NCBI GenBank assembly: GCA_031826515.1
Contig: CP134536.1
Coordinates: forward strand, 818,001 to 882,000
Direction: 5' to 3'
Origin: Flavobacteriaceae bacterium HL-DH10
GTDB taxonomy: Bacteria > Bacteroidota > Bacteroidia > Flavobacteriales > Flavobacteriaceae
DNA: 64,000 nucleotides
The notes below the pieces were generated by a model that searched no databases, had not been told where the DNA came from, and saw only the letters and a list, made by a program, of their open reading frames with translations. Position 1 is the stretch's first letter. Each line of letters starts with the position of its first letter. Both the position numbers and the translations under genes were made by a program. Of this stretch, positions 37,793 through 48,354 are shown piece by piece.

Positions 37793-38050
37793 TTACTTAG
37801 CTCTTTCTATTATTTCAACTAATCTCCAACATTTAGATTTACTTAAAGGTCTTGTTTCCATGATCTTTACAGTATCTCCAATATTACAATCGTTCGTTTC
37901 GTCGTGCGCAACATATTTTTTTGTTTTTAACACGAACTTACCATACATAGGGTGCTTTACTTTTTTAACCTCTGCAACAACTATTGATTTTTGCATTTTG
38001 TTACTAGTAACAACTCCTATACGTTCTTTTCTTAAATTTCTTGTTTCCAT
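37793..38050 (-). CDS. rpsQ: 30S ribosomal protein S17
   Basis: 85 residues. OB-fold primary binder of 16S r[23 protein letters not shown], then [20 protein letters not shown], the [20 protein letters not shown] signature. Ends 2 bases before rplN. Confidence 0.98.
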   Translation of the reverse strand: METRNLRKERIGVVTSNKMQKSIVVAEVKKVKHPMYGKFVLKTKKYVAHDETNDCNIGDTVKIMETRPLSKSKCWRLVEIIERAK

Positions 38051-38062
38051 CTTTCAGCAGAA

Positions 38063-38254
38063 TTATTGTAATTCTCTTTTAGTTAATTCAGTCGCAATTC
38101 TAGCTACAGTTCTTCTAATTGAACGTAATTGAATTGGATTTTCTAAAGGAGATATTGCATGAGCCAATTTTAGGTCTGAATAACTCTTTTTTGTTTCACC
38201 AAGTTTCTCTTGTAACTCAGCTACAGATAATTCTTTAATTTCTGATTGTTTCAT
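38063..38254 (-). CDS. rpmC: 50S ribosomal protein L29
   Basis: 63 residues, two helices at the tunnel exit where SRP and trigger factor dock. EIKELSVAELQEKLGETKKS, then HAISPLENPIQLRSIRRTVA ending TELTKREL. Normal size for the family. Confidence 0.97.
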   Translation of the reverse strand: MKQSEIKELSVAELQEKLGETKKSYSDLKLAHAISPLENPIQLRSIRRTVARIATELTKRELQ

Positions 38255-38267
38255 AATATCAAATAAA

Positions 38268-38687
38268 TTATGCTTCGTAATCTCTAGCGATTAAAAACTT
38301 AGTTTTTACTGGCAATTTTTGAGCTGCTAAGCGTAATGCTTCTTTAGCTACATCTAGAGGTACACCTCCAATTTCAAAAATTACTCTTCCTGGTTTACAT
38401 ACTGCAACCCAGTATTCAACGGCACCTTTACCTTTACCCATACGTACTTCAAGAGGCTTTTTTGTAATTGGCTTGTCTGGAAATACTTTTATCCAAAGTT
38501 GCCCTTCTCTTTTCATGTAACGTGTAGCGGCAATACGAGCTGCTTCAATTTGACGAGATGTCAAAAACGTTGAATCTAACACTTTTATTCCAAAAGTTCC
38601 GTTTGAAAGTTGGTTTCCTCTTTGAGAAAGACCTTTCATACGTCCCTTTTGCTGTTTACGAAATTTTGTTCTTTTAGGCTGTAACAT
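38268..38687 (-). CDS. rplP: 50S ribosomal protein L16
   Basis: 139 residues. Organises the A-site tRNA environment. [20 protein letters not shown], then [40 protein letters not shown] and [20 protein letters not shown] in the expected order. Confidence 0.98.
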   Translation of the reverse strand: MLQPKRTKFRKQQKGRMKGLSQRGNQLSNGTFGIKVLDSTFLTSRQIEAARIAATRYMKREGQLWIKVFPDKPITKKPLEVRMGKGKGAVEYWVAVCKPGRVIFEIGGVPLDVAKEALRLAAQKLPVKTKFLIARDYEA

Positions 38688-38708
38688 TTTTCTTTACTTT
38701 ATAAAAAA

Positions 38709-39437
38709 TTACTTTCTACGACGAGGGTTCGATTTATTATTTCCACCACGTCCTCCGGCTCCACCTTTTCCTTGCTTTTTGGACATTCCAACAAGCGGAG
38801 AAAGTTCTCTTTTACCATATACTTCACCTTTCATGATCCATACTTTAACACCTAATCTACCATAAGTAGTATGTGCCTCAACTAAAGCATAATCAATATC
38901 GGCTCTAAAAGTTGATAAAGGAATACGTCCTTCTTTGTAGTGTTCAGAACGTGCCATTTCAGCTCCATTTAAACGACCACTAATCTGGATTTTAATCCCT
39001 TCAGCATTCATACGCATTGTAGCAGCAATAGCCATTTTAATAGCACGTCTGTATGAAATTCTGTTTTCAATTTGACGAGCAATGCTAGATCCTACTAAAA
39101 ATGCATCAAGTTCAGGTCTTTTAATTTCAAAGATATTAATCTGAACTTCTTTTCCAGTAATTTTCTTAAGTTCTTCTTTTAACTTGTCTACCTCTTGACC
39201 GCCTTTACCAATAATGATACCTGGGCGAGCCGTTGTGATAGTAACGGTTACAAGTTTAAGAGTTCTTTCGATAATTACTCTACTAACACTAGCTTTAGAT
39301 AAACGTGCGTGAACATATTTTCTAATTTTATCGTCTTCGGCAAGCTTATCTCCATAATCATTACCTCCGTACCAGTTAGATTCCCATCCTCTGATAATAC
39401 CTAAGCGATTCCCGATTGGATTTGTTTTTTGTCCCAT
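38709..39437 (-). CDS. rpsC: 30S ribosomal protein S3
   Basis: 242 residues from the ATG at 39437 ([17 protein letters not shown]). A TTG at 39473 would extend it into rplV and is rejected. The KH domain shows [20 protein letters not shown]; the C-terminal domain has [20 protein letters not shown] and the strand [13 protein letters not shown]-like segment. A Gly/Lys/Arg tail ([20 protein letters not shown]) ends the protein. S3 shapes the mRNA entry channel. Confidence 0.97.
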   Translation of the reverse strand: MGQKTNPIGNRLGIIRGWESNWYGGNDYGDKLAEDDKIRKYVHARLSKASVSRVIIERTLKLVTVTITTARPGIIIGKGGQEVDKLKEELKKITGKEVQINIFEIKRPELDAFLVGSSIARQIENRISYRRAIKMAIAATMRMNAEGIKIQISGRLNGAEMARSEHYKEGRIPLSTFRADIDYALVEAHTTYGRLGVKVWIMKGEVYGKRELSPLVGMSKKQGKGGAGGRGGNNKSNPRRRK

Positions 39438-39444
39438 ATCTATC

Positions 39445-39852
39445 TTAGCTTTGTGTGTTATTTTTTGCTCCAACTACGATTGTTACGTGGTTTGAACGTT
39501 TTCTTATTCTGTGTGCACGACCTTGAGGAGCTGGACGTAATCTTTTTAACATAGATCCGCTATCAACTTTTATCTCTTGTACAATCAATTCAGCCTCTTC
39601 AATATTAGCTTCTTCGTTTTTAGATTGCCAGTTTGCAATTGCAGACAATAACAATTTCTCTAAACGACCAGATGCTTCTTTTTGGTTGAATTTTAATATA
39701 TTAAGTGCATGTTCTACTTTTTCGCCTCTTACTAAATCAGCTACTAAACGCATTTTTCTCGGTGATGTAGGACAGTTATTAAGTTTAGCAAAAGCAACTT
39801 GCTTTTTAGCTTCCTTAATAGCGTCTGCCATTTGTTTTTTACGACTTCCCAT
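39445..39852 (-). CDS. rplV: 50S ribosomal protein L22
   Basis: 135 residues. Its extended hairpin lines the exit tunnel. [20 protein letters not shown], then [33 protein letters not shown] and the tunnel hairpin [21 protein letters not shown] short N-terminal extension ([17 protein letters not shown]) is typical of this phylum. Confidence 0.97.
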   Translation of the reverse strand: MGSRKKQMADAIKEAKKQVAFAKLNNCPTSPRKMRLVADLVRGEKVEHALNILKFNQKEASGRLEKLLLSAIANWQSKNEEANIEEAELIVQEIKVDSGSMLKRLRPAPQGRAHRIRKRSNHVTIVVGAKNNTQS

Positions 39853-39858
39853 AGCTTA

Positions 39859-40137
39859 CTACTTTTTACCTTTATTTTTAGCACCTGCATGTCCACGGAA
39901 TGAACGTGTTGGTGAAAATTCTCCTAATTTATGACCTACCATATTTTCAGTAACATATACTGGTACAAATTGACGGCCATTGTGAACTGCAATTGTTTGT
40001 CCAACAAAATCCGGAGTAATCATACTTGCTCTTGACCAAGTTTTGATTACTGTTTTTTTGTTAGTTTCAACATTAACAGCTACTTTCTTTTCTAATTTAT
40101 AATGAACGTAAGGTCCTTTTTTTAATGATCTTGCCAT
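39859..40137 (-). CDS. rpsS: 30S ribosomal protein S19
   Basis: 92 residues. Head protein near the A-site finger bridge. [18 protein letters not shown], then [40 protein letters not shown] and [14 protein letters not shown]. Normal length. Confidence 0.98.
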   Translation of the reverse strand: MARSLKKGPYVHYKLEKKVAVNVETNKKTVIKTWSRASMITPDFVGQTIAVHNGRQFVPVYVTENMVGHKLGEFSPTRSFRGHAGAKNKGKK

Positions 40138-40140
40138 GTC

Positions 40141-40968
40141 TTATTTCTTTCTACGTTCTACAATATATTTATTACTTGCTTTAGTCTTAGAACGGGTTCT
40201 GTAACCTTTAGCTGGAATACCGTTTCTAGAACGAGGATGTCCACCTGAAGACTTACCTTCACCACCACCCATTGGGTGATCAACTGGATTCATAACTACT
40301 GGTCTCGTACGTGGTCTTCTACCTAACCATCTAGTTCTACCTGCTTTACCTCCTACTAATAATTGATGATCTGAATTAGACACAACACCTATTGTAGCCA
40401 TACAGTTAGCAAGAATTAATCTTGTTTCACCTGAAGGTAATTTAACAGTTGCAAACTTACCATCTCTTGCCATTAACTGAGCAAAAGCACCAGCACTACG
40501 AGCCATAACAGCTCCTTGACCTGGACGTAATTCTATACAAGAAATAATAGTTCCTAATGGAATTTGACTTAATGGCATTGAATTTCCAATTTCAGGAGCA
40601 ATACCTTCTTGACCAGATACTACATTTTGTCCAACCTGTAAACCATTTTGAGCAATAATGTATCTTTTTTCGCCATCTTGATAGTTCAATAATGCAATAA
40701 AAGCTGTTCTGTTTGGATCGTATTCAATAGACTTAACTTCTGCTGGAATTCCAGTTTTGTTACGTTTGAAATCGATAATACGATACTTTCTTTTATGACC
40801 TCCACCTATATAGCGCATGGTCATTTTTCCTTGACTGTTTCTACCACCAGACCTTTTGTTCGGAACGAGTAAACTCTTTTCCGGCTTATCAGTAGTTATG
40901 GCGTCATAACCATTTACTACTCTAAATCGCTGTCCTGGTGTGATTGGTTTTAATTTTCTTACTGACAT
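40141..40968 (-). CDS. rplB: 50S ribosomal protein L2
   Basis: 275 residues. Near the peptidyl-transferase centre and required for subunit association. [59 protein letters not shown] and the C-terminal [20 protein letters not shown] with the conserved His of the active region. Normal length. Confidence 0.98.
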   Translation of the reverse strand: MSVRKLKPITPGQRFRVVNGYDAITTDKPEKSLLVPNKRSGGRNSQGKMTMRYIGGGHKRKYRIIDFKRNKTGIPAEVKSIEYDPNRTAFIALLNYQDGEKRYIIAQNGLQVGQNVVSGQEGIAPEIGNSMPLSQIPLGTIISCIELRPGQGAVMARSAGAFAQLMARDGKFATVKLPSGETRLILANCMATIGVVSNSDHQLLVGGKAGRTRWLGRRPRTRPVVMNPVDHPMGGGEGKSSGGHPRSRNGIPAKGYRTRSKTKASNKYIVERRKK

Positions 40969-40978
40969 TTGTCTTTAA

Positions 40979-41269
40979 TTACATGTTACTGTATAAATCA
41001 ATCATTTCACCTTCCGCCAGTTGTACAATTGCTTTTTTAACAGCATTTGTTTTACCATGTTGAATACCTGTCTTTGTATGACGAGTTCTTCTATCTGGAC
41101 GGACATTTATAGTACGAACTTTTTCAACAGAAACACCATAAGCAGCTTCAACTGCTTTTTTGATTTCTACCTTGTTCGCCTTTGTATTCACTGCGAATGT
41201 ATAGCAGTTGTTTAACTCGCTATCAGCTGTCGCTTTTTCTGTGATTATAGGTTTAATTAAGATATTCAT
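40979..41269 (-). CDS. rplW: 50S ribosomal protein L23
   Basis: 96 residues. Chaperone and SRP docking site at the tunnel exit. MNILIKPIITEKATADSEL, TFAVNTKANKVEIKKAVEAA, YGVSVEKVRTINVRPDRRTR. Normal length; spacer of 5 bases from rplD. Confidence 0.97.
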   Translation of the reverse strand: MNILIKPIITEKATADSELNNCYTFAVNTKANKVEIKKAVEAAYGVSVEKVRTINVRPDRRTRHTKTGIQHGKTNAVKKAIVQLAEGEMIDLYSNM

Positions 41270-41274
41270 TGTTT

Positions 41275-41904
41275 CTATTTACTTAAATTTGTTTCAATTC
41301 CTTCTAAAGCTCCTTCTAAAAGCACAATTTGATTTGCATTTAAAATCTTATAAGTGCTTAATTCTGAAGAAGTTACAACTTCAGAGCTTTTTAAATTGCG
41401 CGATGACAAATATACATTATTATTTGACCCACCCAACACAAAGAGAGATTTTTTGTTTTCTAAATCTAAAGCCTTTAAAACAGCTGTAAAATTCTTAGTC
41501 TTTACAGTGTCAAAATTAAAGTCTTCTAAAACTACAATTGACTTCTCTCCTGCTTTGATACTTAAGGCAGATTTACGTGCCAAACGCTTCACATTTTTAT
41601 TAAGTTTGAAGCTGTAATTTCTAGGTCTTGGACCGAACATACGACCACCTCCTTTAAATACACCAGACTTAATACTACCTGCTCTTGCTGTACCAGTTCC
41701 TTTTTGCTTTTTAATCTTACGCGTACTTCCAGAAATCTCAGCTCTTTCTTTCGATTTGTGAGTTCCTTGACGTTGGTTTGCTAAATATTGTTTAACATCC
41801 AAATATACTGCGTGATCATTAGGCTCAATAGCAAACACATCCTTAGAAAGGTCTGCCTTTCTACCTGTGTCTTTTCCGTTTATATCTAAAACTGCTATCT
41901 TCAT
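41275..41904 (-). CDS. rplD: 50S ribosomal protein L4
   Basis: 209 residues. Tunnel-constriction protein and, in enteric bacteria, autoregulator of the S10 operon. ANQRQGTHKSKERAEISGST, the tunnel loop KKQKGTGTARAGSIKSGVFK, GGRMFGPRPRNYSFKLNK, and a C-terminal Rossmann-like part. The start ATG shares its A with the last base of the rplC stop codon (1-base overlap), implying coupled translation. Confidence 0.98.
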   Translation of the reverse strand: MKIAVLDINGKDTGRKADLSKDVFAIEPNDHAVYLDVKQYLANQRQGTHKSKERAEISGSTRKIKKQKGTGTARAGSIKSGVFKGGGRMFGPRPRNYSFKLNKNVKRLARKSALSIKAGEKSIVVLEDFNFDTVKTKNFTAVLKALDLENKKSLFVLGGSNNNVYLSSRNLKSSEVVTSSELSTYKILNANQIVLLEGALEGIETNLSK

Positions 41905-42521
41905 TACTTTCTAATAATTACATAAGAGTTTTTGTGACCAGGCACACAACCTTTAACCACAAGTAAGTTCTTTTCAGCAACTACTTTTAAAACTCTTAAA
42001 TTTTGAACTTTAACTGTGTCTCCACCCATTCTTCCTGCCATTTTCATTCCTTTGAAAACTCTTGCAGGGTAAGATGCAGCTCCAATAGATCCTGGCGCTC
42101 TTAAACGGTTATGTTGACCGTGAGTAGCTTGACCTACACCACCGAAACCATGACGTTTTACAACACCTTGAAATCCTTTACCTTTAGATGTTCCTGCTAC
42201 ATCAACAAATTCACCTTCAGCGAAATGTTCAACAGTGATTGCATCTCCTAATTTGTACTCCGCATCAAAACCTTTAAATTCAACGATTTTGCGTTTTACA
42301 GAAGTTCCTGCTTTTTTAGCATGACCTAAGTCAGCTTTAGTAGCGCTTTTTTCTGTCGCGTCATCGAAACCTAATTGAACAGCTTTATAACCGTCAACTT
42401 CTTCAGTTCTGACTTGGGTAACGATACATGGTCCAGCTTCGATAACTGTACAAGGAATGTTTTTTCCGTTGTCATCAAAGATGCTGGTCATACCGATTTT
42501 TTTTCCAATTAACCCAGACAT
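41904..42521 (-). CDS. rplC: 50S ribosomal protein L3
   Basis: 205 residues. Binds near the 3' end of 23S rRNA and the peptidyl-transferase centre. [80 protein letters not shown]. It is preceded by a 159-base spacer holding a hairpin and a dispersed inverted repeat, an unusual interruption between rpsJ and rplC. Confidence 0.98.
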   Translation of the reverse strand: MSGLIGKKIGMTSIFDDNGKNIPCTVIEAGPCIVTQVRTEEVDGYKAVQLGFDDATEKSATKADLGHAKKAGTSVKRKIVEFKGFDAEYKLGDAITVEHFAEGEFVDVAGTSKGKGFQGVVKRHGFGGVGQATHGQHNRLRAPGSIGAASYPARVFKGMKMAGRMGGDTVKVQNLRVLKVVAEKNLLVVKGCVPGHKNSYVIIRK

Positions 42522-42554
42522 AATTATTTATTTAATTTATTACTTATTTAAAAT

Positions 42555-42588
42555 ATTTCAGGGACAAAATACCTTTCGTCCCTGAAAT
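42555..42588. repeat. Hairpin in the rpsJ-rplC spacer
   Basis: An 11-bp perfect stem (ATTTCAGGGAC / GTCCCTGAAAT) with a 12-base loop, ending 34 bases before the rplC ATG. No T-run follows on the minus strand, so it is not a standard terminator; a leader or mRNA-stability structure is possible. Confidence 0.6.
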
Positions 42589-42656
42589 GCATTTTACCGT
42601 TTTTCCTTAACCAATCGTTAAGGACATGTTTAAAACTTATCGTTTCTTTTCATGAG

Positions 42657-42676
42657 ATTCCTGCCTTCGCAGGAAT
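42657..42676. repeat. 20-nt inverted repeat, perfect member
   Basis: ATTCCTGC-CTTC-GCAGGAAT, eight pairs and a four-base loop. It begins 4 bases after the rpsJ stop codon on the minus strand, inside the ribosomal superoperon. Related copies are at 12837, 61248 and 62647. Confidence 0.75.
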
Positions 42677-42680
42677 AACA

Positions 42681-42986
42681 CTAAACTTTGATCTCTACTT
42701 CAACACCACTCGGTAATTCAAGCTTCATTAACGCATCAATTGTTTTTGATGACGAAGAGTAAATATCTAATAATCTCTTGTAAGAGCTTAATTGAAATTG
42801 TTCTCTTGATTTCTTATTTACGTGTGGAGAACGTAATACAGTGAAAATTTTCTTGTGAGTTGGTAATGGAATTGGTCCAGTTACAACAGCACCAGTACTC
42901 TTTACTGTTTTTACAATCTTATCAGCAGACTTATCTACTAAGTTATGATCGTAAGACTTTAATTTTATTCTGATTTTTTGACTCAT
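42681..42986 (-). CDS. rpsJ: 30S ribosomal protein S10
   Basis: 101 residues. 30S head protein that also serves as NusE in antitermination. [20 protein letters not shown], then [40 protein letters not shown]. It follows fusA directly (11 bases); the tuf gene that separates these operons in many bacteria is not here. Confidence 0.98.
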   Translation of the reverse strand: MSQKIRIKLKSYDHNLVDKSADKIVKTVKSTGAVVTGPIPLPTHKKIFTVLRSPHVNKKSREQFQLSSYKRLLDIYSSSSKTIDALMKLELPSGVEVEIKV

Positions 42987-42997
42987 TTTCTTAGATT

Positions 42998-45124
42998 TTA
43001 AGCTTCAACACCTTTAGCTGCTTTAATCACTTCTTCAGATATATTTGAAGGTGTTTCGGCATAATGTGAAAATTCCATTGTTGACGTTGCACGACCTGAA
43101 GATAATGTTCTTAATGTTGTTACATATCCAAACATTTCTGATAATGGTACAGTTGCTTTTACAGTTTTTGCACCAGCTCTATCACCCATATCACTTACTT
43201 GTCCTCTTCTTCTATTTAAATCTCCTACAATATCACCCATATTTTCTTCAGGAGTAATTACCTCAAGTTTCATAATAGGTTCCATTATTACTGCTTTTGC
43301 AGCTTTAGCTGAATTTTTAAATCCAAGTTTAGCAGCTAATTCGAAAGATAATTGATCCGAATCCACATCATGGTATGATCCATCTCTTAACGTTACTTTC
43401 ATAGCGTCAACTTCGTATCCTGCTAATGGTCCATTAACCATTGCCATTTTGAATCCTTTTTCAATAGAAGGAATAAATTCCTTAGGAACATTACCACCTT
43501 TAATTACAGATTCAAATTGAAGTCCTGTTACACCTTCATCAGCTGGCTCAATCGTAAATACGATATCGGCAAACTTACCACGACCACCAGATTGTTTCTT
43601 ATAAACCTCTCTATGATCTGCAGATTGTGTAATAGCTTCTTTGTACTCTACTTGTGGCTGACCTTGGTTTACTTCAACTTTAAATTCGCGACGTAAACGA
43701 TCAACAATAATATCTAAGTGAAGCTCACCCATTCCAGAAATAATAGTCTGTCCTGAAGCTTCATCAGTTCTAACTGTAAATGTTGGATCTTCTTCTGCTA
43801 ATTTAGCTAAAGACATACCTAATTTATCAACATCAGCTTTAGTTTTAGGCTCAACCGCAATACCAATTACTGGATCAGGGAAGTCCATAGATTCTAAAAC
43901 AATAGGATGCTTTTCATCAGACATCGTATCTCCAGTCTTAATATCTTTAAATCCTACAGCTGCTCCAATATCTCCTGCTTCGATATAATCGATAGCATTT
44001 TGTTTATTAGAGTGCATTTGATAGATACGAGAGATACGCTCTTTTTTACCTGAACGGTTGTTCAAGATATAAGAACCAGCATCTAAACGACCAGAATATG
44101 CTCTAAAGAATGCTAAACGACCTACGAAAGGATCGGTAGCAATTTTAAATGCTAAAGCAGCAAACGGCTCCTTTACATCTGGCTTACGTAATTCTTCTTT
44201 CTCAGTATCTGGGTTTACACCTACAATACCGTCTTTATCCATTGGAGAAGGCAAATAACGACATACAGCATCTAATAAGAATTGTACACCTTTATTTTTG
44301 AAAGCAGAACCACAAATCATTGGAATAATAGCCATATCCATTACAGCAGCTCTAAGTGCAGCGTGCACTTCTTCTTCTGTAATAGAATCTTCATCTTCCA
44401 TGAATTTCTCTAAAAGATTTTCATCGTAAGTCGCTACTTCTTCAATAAGTAATGCTCTGTATTTTTTAGCTTCAGCTTTTAATTCCTCTGGAATTTCGAT
44501 AACATCAAAAGTCGCCCCTTGAGTTTCATCATGCCAAATAATAGCTCTATTTTTTACTAAGTCTACAATACCTTTAAAATCTATTTCGTCACCAATGTTT
44601 AAAACGATTGGCACAGCATTAGACTTTAACATATCTTTTACTTGTTGACAAACACCTAAAAAGTTAGATCCTTGACGGTCCATTTTATTAACGAAACCAA
44701 TTCTAGGCACTTTATAGTTATCGGCTAGTCTCCAGTTAGTTTCAGATTGAGGCTCAACACCATCAACCGCACTAAATAAGAATACTAAACCATCAAGTAC
44801 ACGTAAAGAACGATTTACTTCAACAGTAAAATCAACGTGGCCCGGTGTGTCAATTATATTAAAATGGTAATCTTTTGCATCCGCAGTAGGCTGCCCATTC
44901 TCCATAGGGAATTTCCATTCACAAGTTGTAGCGGCAGAAGTAATTGTAATACCTCTTTCTTGCTCTTGTTCCATCCAGTCCATTGTCGCAGCACCGTCAT
45001 GTACTTCTCCAATTTTATGAGAAACTCCTGTATAATAAAGAATACGCTCTGTAGTAGTGGTTTTTCCTGCATCAATATGCGCAGCAATACCTATATTTCT
45101 AGTTAATCTTAAATCTCTTGCCAT
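42998..45124 (-). CDS. fusA: Elongation factor G
   Basis: 708-residue translational GTPase that drives translocation. G1 is [16 protein letters not shown], switch I lies near [20 protein letters not shown], then DTPGHVDF and NKMDRQGS. Domains II to V follow in order, with [20 protein letters not shown] in domain III and the domain IV/V end [20 protein letters not shown]. Full length. It belongs to the str part of the superoperon, 6 bases after rpsG. Confidence 0.98.
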   Translation of the reverse strand: MARDLRLTRNIGIAAHIDAGKTTTTERILYYTGVSHKIGEVHDGAATMDWMEQEQERGITITSAATTCEWKFPMENGQPTADAKDYHFNIIDTPGHVDFTVEVNRSLRVLDGLVFLFSAVDGVEPQSETNWRLADNYKVPRIGFVNKMDRQGSNFLGVCQQVKDMLKSNAVPIVLNIGDEIDFKGIVDLVKNRAIIWHDETQGATFDVIEIPEELKAEAKKYRALLIEEVATYDENLLEKFMEDEDSITEEEVHAALRAAVMDMAIIPMICGSAFKNKGVQFLLDAVCRYLPSPMDKDGIVGVNPDTEKEELRKPDVKEPFAALAFKIATDPFVGRLAFFRAYSGRLDAGSYILNNRSGKKERISRIYQMHSNKQNAIDYIEAGDIGAAVGFKDIKTGDTMSDEKHPIVLESMDFPDPVIGIAVEPKTKADVDKLGMSLAKLAEEDPTFTVRTDEASGQTIISGMGELHLDIIVDRLRREFKVEVNQGQPQVEYKEAITQSADHREVYKKQSGGRGKFADIVFTIEPADEGVTGLQFESVIKGGNVPKEFIPSIEKGFKMAMVNGPLAGYEVDAMKVTLRDGSYHDVDSDQLSFELAAKLGFKNSAKAAKAVIMEPIMKLEVITPEENMGDIVGDLNRRRGQVSDMGDRAGAKTVKATVPLSEMFGYVTTLRTLSSGRATSTMEFSHYAETPSNISEEVIKAAKGVEA

Positions 45125-45130
45125 TTCCTA

Positions 45131-45607
45131 TTAAAATCTAAAGTGAGAGAATGCTTTATTTGCTTCTGCCATTTTGTGAGTATCAACTCTTTTCTTAACA
45201 GCCGCTCCTTCTTCTTTAGCTGCTGCTAAAACTTCTGACGCTAAGCGTAATGCCATAGATTTTTCGTTTCTTTTTCTTGAATAGCTAATTAACCATTTCA
45301 TTGCTGTTGAAACTTTTCTATCTGGACGAATTTGCATTGGAATTTGAAATGTCGCACCACCAACTCTACGACTACGTACTTCTACGTGAGGCATAACGTT
45401 TGATAGAGCATCTTTCCAGATTTCTAAAGCTGTTTTTTCTTCGTCAGTTTTTTTTGAGTCTACAATATCAATTGCATCGTAGAATACTTTAAAAGCTACC
45501 GATTTCTTCCCATCCCACATCATCATATTAACGAAACGAGTTACTAACTGATCGTTAAAACGTGGATCTGGTAAAAGCGGTCTCTTTTTTGCTGCTCTTT
45601 TTCTCAT
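45131..45607 (-). CDS. rpsG: 30S ribosomal protein S7
   Basis: 158 residues. Nucleates the 30S head and touches the E-site t[63 protein letters not shown] and the end [14 protein letters not shown]. In E. coli S7 represses the str operon; no equivalent site was identified. Confidence 0.98.
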   Translation of the reverse strand: MRKRAAKKRPLLPDPRFNDQLVTRFVNMMMWDGKKSVAFKVFYDAIDIVDSKKTDEEKTALEIWKDALSNVMPHVEVRSRRVGGATFQIPMQIRPDRKVSTAMKWLISYSRKRNEKSMALRLASEVLAAAKEEGAAVKKRVDTHKMAEANKAFSHFRF

Positions 45608-45630
45608 GTCTTCTTCTTAAAGTTTTTTTA

Positions 45631-46005
45631 TTACTTCTTAGGGCGTTTTGCACCATACTTAGATCTACGTTGCGTTCTACCTGAAACACCAGCGGTGTCT
45701 AAAGCTCCACGAACTACGTGATATCTAACTCCTGGTAAATCTTTTACCCTTCCACCTCTAACCAATACTATCGAGTGCTCTTGTAAATTGTGACCTTCTC
45801 CACCGATGTATGCATTTACTTCGTTTCCGTTTGTTAAACGAACCCTTGCTACCTTACGCATTGCTGAGTTAGGTTTTTTAGGTGTCGTTGTATAAACACG
45901 AGTACACACACCACGTCTTTGAGGACACGAATCTAAAGCAGCCGATTTACTCTTCTTGGTTATTTTGGCTCTTCCTATTCGTACTAATTGTTGAATTGTT
46001 GGCAT
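45631..46005 (-). CDS. rpsL: 30S ribosomal protein S12
   Basis: 124 residues. Decoding-centre protein, target of streptomycin resistance mutations. [40 protein letters not shown] with the Lys at the classic position 43-type site, [20 protein letters not shown] and [20 protein letters not shown]. It is the first gene of the superoperon and has a full Bacteroidota promoter upstream. Confidence 0.98.
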   Translation of the reverse strand: MPTIQQLVRIGRAKITKKSKSAALDSCPQRRGVCTRVYTTTPKKPNSAMRKVARVRLTNGNEVNAYIGGEGHNLQEHSIVLVRGGRVKDLPGVRYHVVRGALDTAGVSGRTQRRSKYGAKRPKK

Positions 46006-46049
46006 ATAAATTATATAATATATTTAATAATCCTCTTTTAAGAGGGCTG

Positions 46050-46080
46050 CAAAGGTAAAAATTAAAATGAATAATTCAAA
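46050..46080 (-). promoter_or_regulatory. Promoter of the str-S10-spc-alpha superoperon
   Basis: On the minus strand TTTG (46077-46080), 19 bases, TACCTTTG (46050-46057). This is a full match to the Bacteroidota -33/-7 layout (TTG, 17-23 bases, TAnnTTTG). A small palindrome CCTCTT-TT-AAGAGG lies in the leader at 46032-46045. The intergenic region 46006-46298 holds nothing else clear. Confidence 0.75.
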
Positions 46081-46298
46081 CCCTAATTCATTAATTTTCA
46101 CAACATAGCCAATATTTTTTTTAAGCCCTTATGTTACCACTAAATTTAAAGCGTAATTATCGTGCTTATTTTCTAATAATTTAAAATTTCTTAAAGCAAT
46201 TATCACAAAGCGATTCCAATAGAAATAAAAAATTATACAGCCCCCATATTATAAGTATAGATTTTCCGTTAGATTTACACAAAAAAGTTATTTGTAGC

Positions 46299-48002
46299 GT
46301 GATAAAACCTTTTTACTTATTCCTTATTATATATTCACTTTTATCAGCAAAGATATATTGCCAAAACTTCCATCTAAAAGTTTACGGAAATTCTGAATAC
46401 GAAACACAAACTATAGATTCATTAAACTACTTAAAAACACATTTTGATTTTAACTCTATAAAACTTGAAGTTGATTCTATCCAAAAAGCACTTTATAGAA
46501 TAGGTTATATCGAACATAAATTAACCCCAATAAAAAAAGAAAACGATTCTACATTTATTGCTCACTTTCATTTAAAAAAAAAATTCAACACCATATATAT
46601 ATATTATGCTAAAAACTCAATAAGCACAGAGATTTTAAATTTAATTTCAAAAGATGTTTTTGAGGATTACTTCATAATAAAATTCAGTGAAACCGAGAGC
46701 GTATTAAATTTTATAAATTCAAAAATTTCAAATCAAGGACTCCCCTTTTCTAAATTAAGGTTGTCAAATATTAAAGCATTAAAAAACCAAACCCTAACAG
46801 CTGAACTTATTATTGAATCTAACACAAGAAAAAGAAATATTAGCAATATTATTATTAAAGGCTATGAAAAATTTCCTCGTTCTTACTTAAAAAACTATTT
46901 AAACATTAAACCTAATCAATCTTTTAACTTAAGCCTAATAAAAAAGAAAACAGAACAGCTAAATGATTTAAAATTTGCAAACCAAATAAAAGCCCCTGAA
47001 GTTTTATTTTCAAAAGACTCTACATCCTTATATTTATATTTAGAAAAAGCCAAAAGCAATTCGTTTGATGGATTTTTAGGATTTGGCACCAATGAAGAAA
47101 CTAACAATTTGGAACTTGATGGGTACTTAAATTTAAATCTGACAAATAATTTAAATTTTGGAGAAACCTTTAGACTACTTTATAAAAGTGACGAAAACGA
47201 TCAAAAGACTTTCGATACCAATTTAACACTTCCTTATATATTCAAATCACCTATTGGAGTTGATTTGCAATTACGCATTTTTAAAAGAGACTCATCTTTC
47301 ACAACCATTAATCAATCTGCAAAGCTGCATTACCAAATTAATTCTAAACATAAAATATACGCTGGTTTATTAAATTTAGAATCTAACAACCTATTAACAG
47401 AAAATACTACAACTAATAATATAGCAGATTACAAAACATCATATTACTCTTTTGCATATGAGTTTATAAAACAACAATCTTATAATTTTTTATTCCCTGT
47501 AAATTCTAAATTTTATTTTGAAGCTAATTTTGGCAAAAGAAAACGAAAACGAATAGACGAATCTCAAAAGCAATCACAATTTACTATTGATGCTTTTAAA
47601 ACTTTTAATCTTAACCTTAAAAACAGCATTTATATTAGAGTAAATAGTTCAACATTAATTTCTAACACCTACTTAGAAAATGAATTATTTAGAATTGGTG
47701 GCATTAATTCTATTAGAGGATTTGAAGAAAACAGCTTACTAGCATCATCATTTGGCATTATTAATAGCGAATACCGATTACAATTAACGAATAGTATCTA
47801 CATAAATTCTATTACAGATGTCGCCTATTTTGAAAATAAAATCCTAAACACAAGAGAAAAACTCTTTGGATACGGTTTTGGGTTCGGTATTTTAACCAAA
47901 GCAGGACTACTTAAATTTAATTATGCCAATGGCAAATTAGAGAATCAAAAATTTAAACTATCAAATTTTAAGATACACATCAGTATAACTACAGATTTTT
48001 AG
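46299..48002 (+). CDS. Omp85-like outer-membrane protein with POTRA region
   Basis: 567 residues from a GTG start; a signal peptide YLFLIIYSLLSAKIYC precedes the mature part. The N-terminal half (about 25-265) includes POTRA-like units, such as RNISNIIIKGYEKFPRSYLK and LNIKPNQSFNLSLIKKKTEQ with LNDLKFANQ. The C-terminal half is a beta barrel with the diagnostic Omp85 loop motif IRGFEENSLLASS (VRGF-type) near residue 475 and ends HISITTDF. Shorter than BamA (which has five POTRA), so it is more likely a TamA-like or ShlB-like transporter. It stands alone between the ribosomal superoperon and the first SusC locus. Confidence 0.75.
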   Translation: MIKPFYLFLIIYSLLSAKIYCQNFHLKVYGNSEYETQTIDSLNYLKTHFDFNSIKLEVDSIQKALYRIGYIEHKLTPIKKENDSTFIAHFHLKKKFNTIYIYYAKNSISTEILNLISKDVFEDYFIIKFSETESVLNFINSKISNQGLPFSKLRLSNIKALKNQTLTAELIIESNTRKRNISNIIIKGYEKFPRSYLKNYLNIKPNQSFNLSLIKKKTEQLNDLKFANQIKAPEVLFSKDSTSLYLYLEKAKSNSFDGFLGFGTNEETNNLELDGYLNLNLTNNLNFGETFRLLYKSDENDQKTFDTNLTLPYIFKSPIGVDLQLRIFKRDSSFTTINQSAKLHYQINSKHKIYAGLLNLESNNLLTENTTTNNIADYKTSYYSFAYEFIKQQSYNFLFPVNSKFYFEANFGKRKRKRIDESQKQSQFTIDAFKTFNLNLKNSIYIRVNSSTLISNTYLENELFRIGGINSIRGFEENSLLASSFGIINSEYRLQLTNSIYINSITDVAYFENKILNTREKLFGYGFGFGILTKAGLLKFNYANGKLENQKFKLSNFKIHISITTDF

Positions 48003-48097
48003 CATTTTTCTAATATTTCCTTAAAATTCGCACCTATAAAGCAAATTTTAATCATTATTTGTTGTTTTATTAACTTTTTATTGTGATTTTTGACACT

Positions 48098-48354
48098 GAC
48101 TAATTCAAATAATTATAAAATGAAAACAAAGTTTAGTGGAATTCTAACGCTATTACTAGCGTTTGTAGTGCAACTAACGTTAGCACAAGAAAAGACAATT
48201 TCAGGTACGGTATCAGATGGATCTGGCTTACCCCTTCCTGGAACAACTGTCTTAGTTAAAGGTACTAGATCTGGTACATCAACAGATTTCGATGGTAAAT
48301 ATTCAATTAAAGCAAATACAGGAGCCACTCTTGTGTTTAGTTTTGTTGGGTATA
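48098..48354 (+). repeat. Shared SusC 5' segment, copy A
   Basis: From 22 bases before the ATG the sequence aligns without gaps to 54556-54812. The first 63 bases differ at one position and similarity stays high over about 250 bases, including third codon positions, up to the GFVGYT segment. Confidence 0.75.

Noticed and set aside
39438-39473. TTG-initiated extension of rpsC
   Set aside because: It overlaps rplV; the conserved S3 start MGQKTNPIG lies at 39437.
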